This document shows positions 5,179 through 6,550 of a stretch of DNA of 6,550 bases, piece after piece. Position numbers and translations under genes: made by a program. Each line of letters begins with the position of its first letter. Position 1 is the stretch's first letter. The DNA is from DSAR01 sp034437315 (GTDB lineage Bacteria; Chloroflexota; Anaerolineae; B4-G1): positions 1 to 6,550 of the forward strand of contig DAOTUC010000036.1 in NCBI GenBank assembly GCA_034437315.1, written 5' to 3'. Below the pieces are notes generated by a model, which did no database searches, was not told the DNA's origin, and saw only the letters and a list, made by a program, of their open reading frames with translations.

Positions 5179-6535
5179 CGGGCTGACCGTCCGTTATCCG
5201 GAGGCGTATGGTCTGCGGGGCGTCGATCTATCCATCGAACGGGGTGAATTTGTCCTGATCGGCGGGCCTTCGGGCGGCGGGAAGAGCACCTTGGCCCACA
5301 CGCTGATGGGATTGATCCCCGAAACGATTCCGGCGCGGGTAACGGGCGACATCACGGTCGCGGGGATGGACCCCCGGCGGCGGCGCGTGGCGCAGATGGC
5401 CCGGCGGGTCGGGCTAGTGTCCCAGAATCCAGCCTCTCAGTTGTTCAACGGGACGGCGACGGAAGAGGCGGCTTTCGGCCTGCGGAATCTCGGGTTCCCG
5501 TCGCACGTCGTCGCCGAGCGAGCGGCGTGGGCGCTGGCAGCGACCGGCTGTCAGCGCCTGCGGGAGCGGGCCGTGCGCCGTCTGTCGAGCGGCGAGCAAC
5601 AGCGGGTCGCCATCGCCGCCATCCTGGCGATGGCGCCGGCGATTCTCATCCTCGACGAGCCGACGGCGAACCTGGACGGCGCAGGGGTGCGCACATTGAC
5701 ACAGACGCTGGCGCGACTTCGGCGGCGCTCCGATATCACGATGCTCGTCATTGAGCATCACCTGGAACCGTTTCTGCCCCACGCCGATCGCTTGATCTGG
5801 CTGGCGGACGGCGAGGCGCTCGCTCAGGGCGCGCCAGCGGCGGTCTGGTCGCGGGTGCGGCCGGCCCTCTCGCCGCCCCCCTGTACGCCTAAGCCGAGCG
5901 ACGAGATACTGGTCGAGATGCGGGACGTGGCGGTCGGTTACGACGGCCCGCCGCTGATCGAGTCCTGCTCGATGGCGTTGCGCCGGGGGGATTTCGCCGC
6001 GCTGGTCGGCCCCAACGGCGCGGGCAAGACGACGTTGGCCCGCGCGTTGTCCGGCCTTCTGAAACCGCGTCGGGGACGGGTCGTGTGGTCCGCCGGGGGG
6101 CTGGGTCGCCGGGGTCGGCGGGTGGGATTGGTGCAACAGAACCCGTTGCACCAACTGGTATGCGACACGGTCGAGGAGGAGGTCTGTTTCGGCCCCCAAA
6201 ATCTGGGGACGATAGAGGGGTTCGATGTGAAGGCGCTGTTAGCCCGGGTCGGCCTCGCCGATCTGCGACGGCGACCGAATCAGGCGCTCAGCGTTGGGCA
6301 GCAGCAGCGGACGGCGTTGGCGGCGACGTTGAGCCTTTATCCCGAGCTCCTGATCCTGGACGAGCCGACGGTGGGCCAGGATTGGGGCCATTTGATCCGC
6401 TTGATGAATCTTTTGAGCGAGCTAAACTGCGCCGGGCAGACGGTGCTCTTGATCACCCACCGGCGGGAGTTGGTCGCCCGTTACGCCAACCGGGTGTGGC
6501 GCCTGGCGGATGGTCGTGTTGTATCTTCTAAATAG
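5165..6535 (+). CDS. Fused double ATPase of an ECF-type importer (EcfA-EcfA')
   Basis: A 456-aa protein with two complete ABC ATPase domains in tandem. It would supply ATP-driven energy to an energy-coupling-factor vitamin or metal-ion importer, on the cytoplasmic face of the membrane. Domain 1 (about 1-230): Walker A GPSGGGKST (34-42), Q-loop SQNPASQLF (86-94), signature LSSGEQQR (140-147), Walker B ILILDEP (160-166), switch His198. Domain 2 (about 248-456): Walker A GPNGAGKTT (282-290), Q-loop QQNPLHQLV (324-332), signature LSVGQQQR (375-382), Walker B LLILDEP (395-401), EPTVGQD (400-406) and His432. The QNPxxQLF ... EExxFGxxNLG pattern in both halves is typical of the CbiO/EcfA subfamily, and the double form resembles YkoD-like proteins. 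All catalytic residues are present in both halves, so both sites look active. A Pro-rich linker (about 232-246) joins them. No EcfT or EcfS gene lies upstream; they may follow beyond the right edge. The substrate cannot be told. PadR lies 10 bp upstream in the same operon. Confidence 0.92.
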   Translation: MIEARGLTVRYPEAYGLRGVDLSIERGEFVLIGGPSGGGKSTLAHTLMGLIPETIPARVTGDITVAGMDPRRRRVAQMARRVGLVSQNPASQLFNGTATEEAAFGLRNLGFPSHVVAERAAWALAATGCQRLRERAVRRLSSGEQQRVAIAAILAMAPAILILDEPTANLDGAGVRTLTQTLARLRRRSDITMLVIEHHLEPFLPHADRLIWLADGEALAQGAPAAVWSRVRPALSPPPCTPKPSDEILVEMRDVAVGYDGPPLIESCSMALRRGDFAALVGPNGAGKTTLARALSGLLKPRRGRVVWSAGGLGRRGRRVGLVQQNPLHQLVCDTVEEEVCFGPQNLGTIEGFDVKALLARVGLADLRRRPNQALSVGQQQRTALAATLSLYPELLILDEPTVGQDWGHLIRLMNLLSELNCAGQTVLLITHRRELVARYANRVWRLADGRVVSSK

Positions 6536-6550
6536 CGTCTTGAATAATTG

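Noticed and set aside
5414..6199. Minus-strand open frame of 261 codons inside the ATPase gene
   Set aside because: It has Arg/Gln-rich shadow composition with no domain, while the plus strand carries all ABC motifs in order.

Overview
The window is GC-rich bacterial DNA. Six protein-coding genes in three transcription units fill nearly all of it. The PT-rich linker of the first lipoprotein, the fused ECF-type ATPase, the zinc-ribbon membrane proteins and the high GC fit a Chloroflexota (Anaerolineae-like) chromosome. That placement is inference from style; there is no rRNA or marker gene here to prove it.

Left part (1-1963, + strand): an inverted repeat of about 97 bp with 18-19 bp arms (6-102) lies just upstream of a DUF3048/YerB-type lipoprotein (146-1342). 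A conserved hypothetical protein of 200 aa follows 18 bp later with a good Shine-Dalgarno site (1361-1963). The two are probably co-transcribed.

Middle part (1987-4427, - strand): two tandem paralogues encode zinc-ribbon proteins with C-terminal membrane segments. The upstream gene (3120-4427) has two zinc ribbons and the downstream gene (1987-3084) has one. They share a core that ends in a VNGQ(T/N)G motif. They converge on the left-hand unit with only 23 bp between stop codons and no recognisable terminator.

Right part (4603-6535, + strand): a PadR-family repressor is followed 10 bp later by a fused double-ATPase of the energy-coupling-factor (EcfA/CbiO) importer type. Its transmembrane (EcfT) and substrate-binding (EcfS) partners are not in the window and may lie beyond the right edge.

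The 175-bp divergent intergenic region (4428-4602) is markedly AT-rich. It shows back-to-back sigma-70-like promoters, four imperfect 8-bp tandem repeats between them, and a perfect 8-bp inverted repeat on the probable start site of the padR transcript, a likely autoregulatory operator. At the padR/ATPase junction a perfect 14-bp tandem duplication has copied the start codon and its GAGG. It turned what was probably a classic ATGA stop/start overlap into a five-codon mini-ORF (MIEAR-stop) in front of the real start. No wholly new system is evident. The most distinctive points are this junction, the compact divergent control region and the two-ribbon/one-ribbon paralogue pair.
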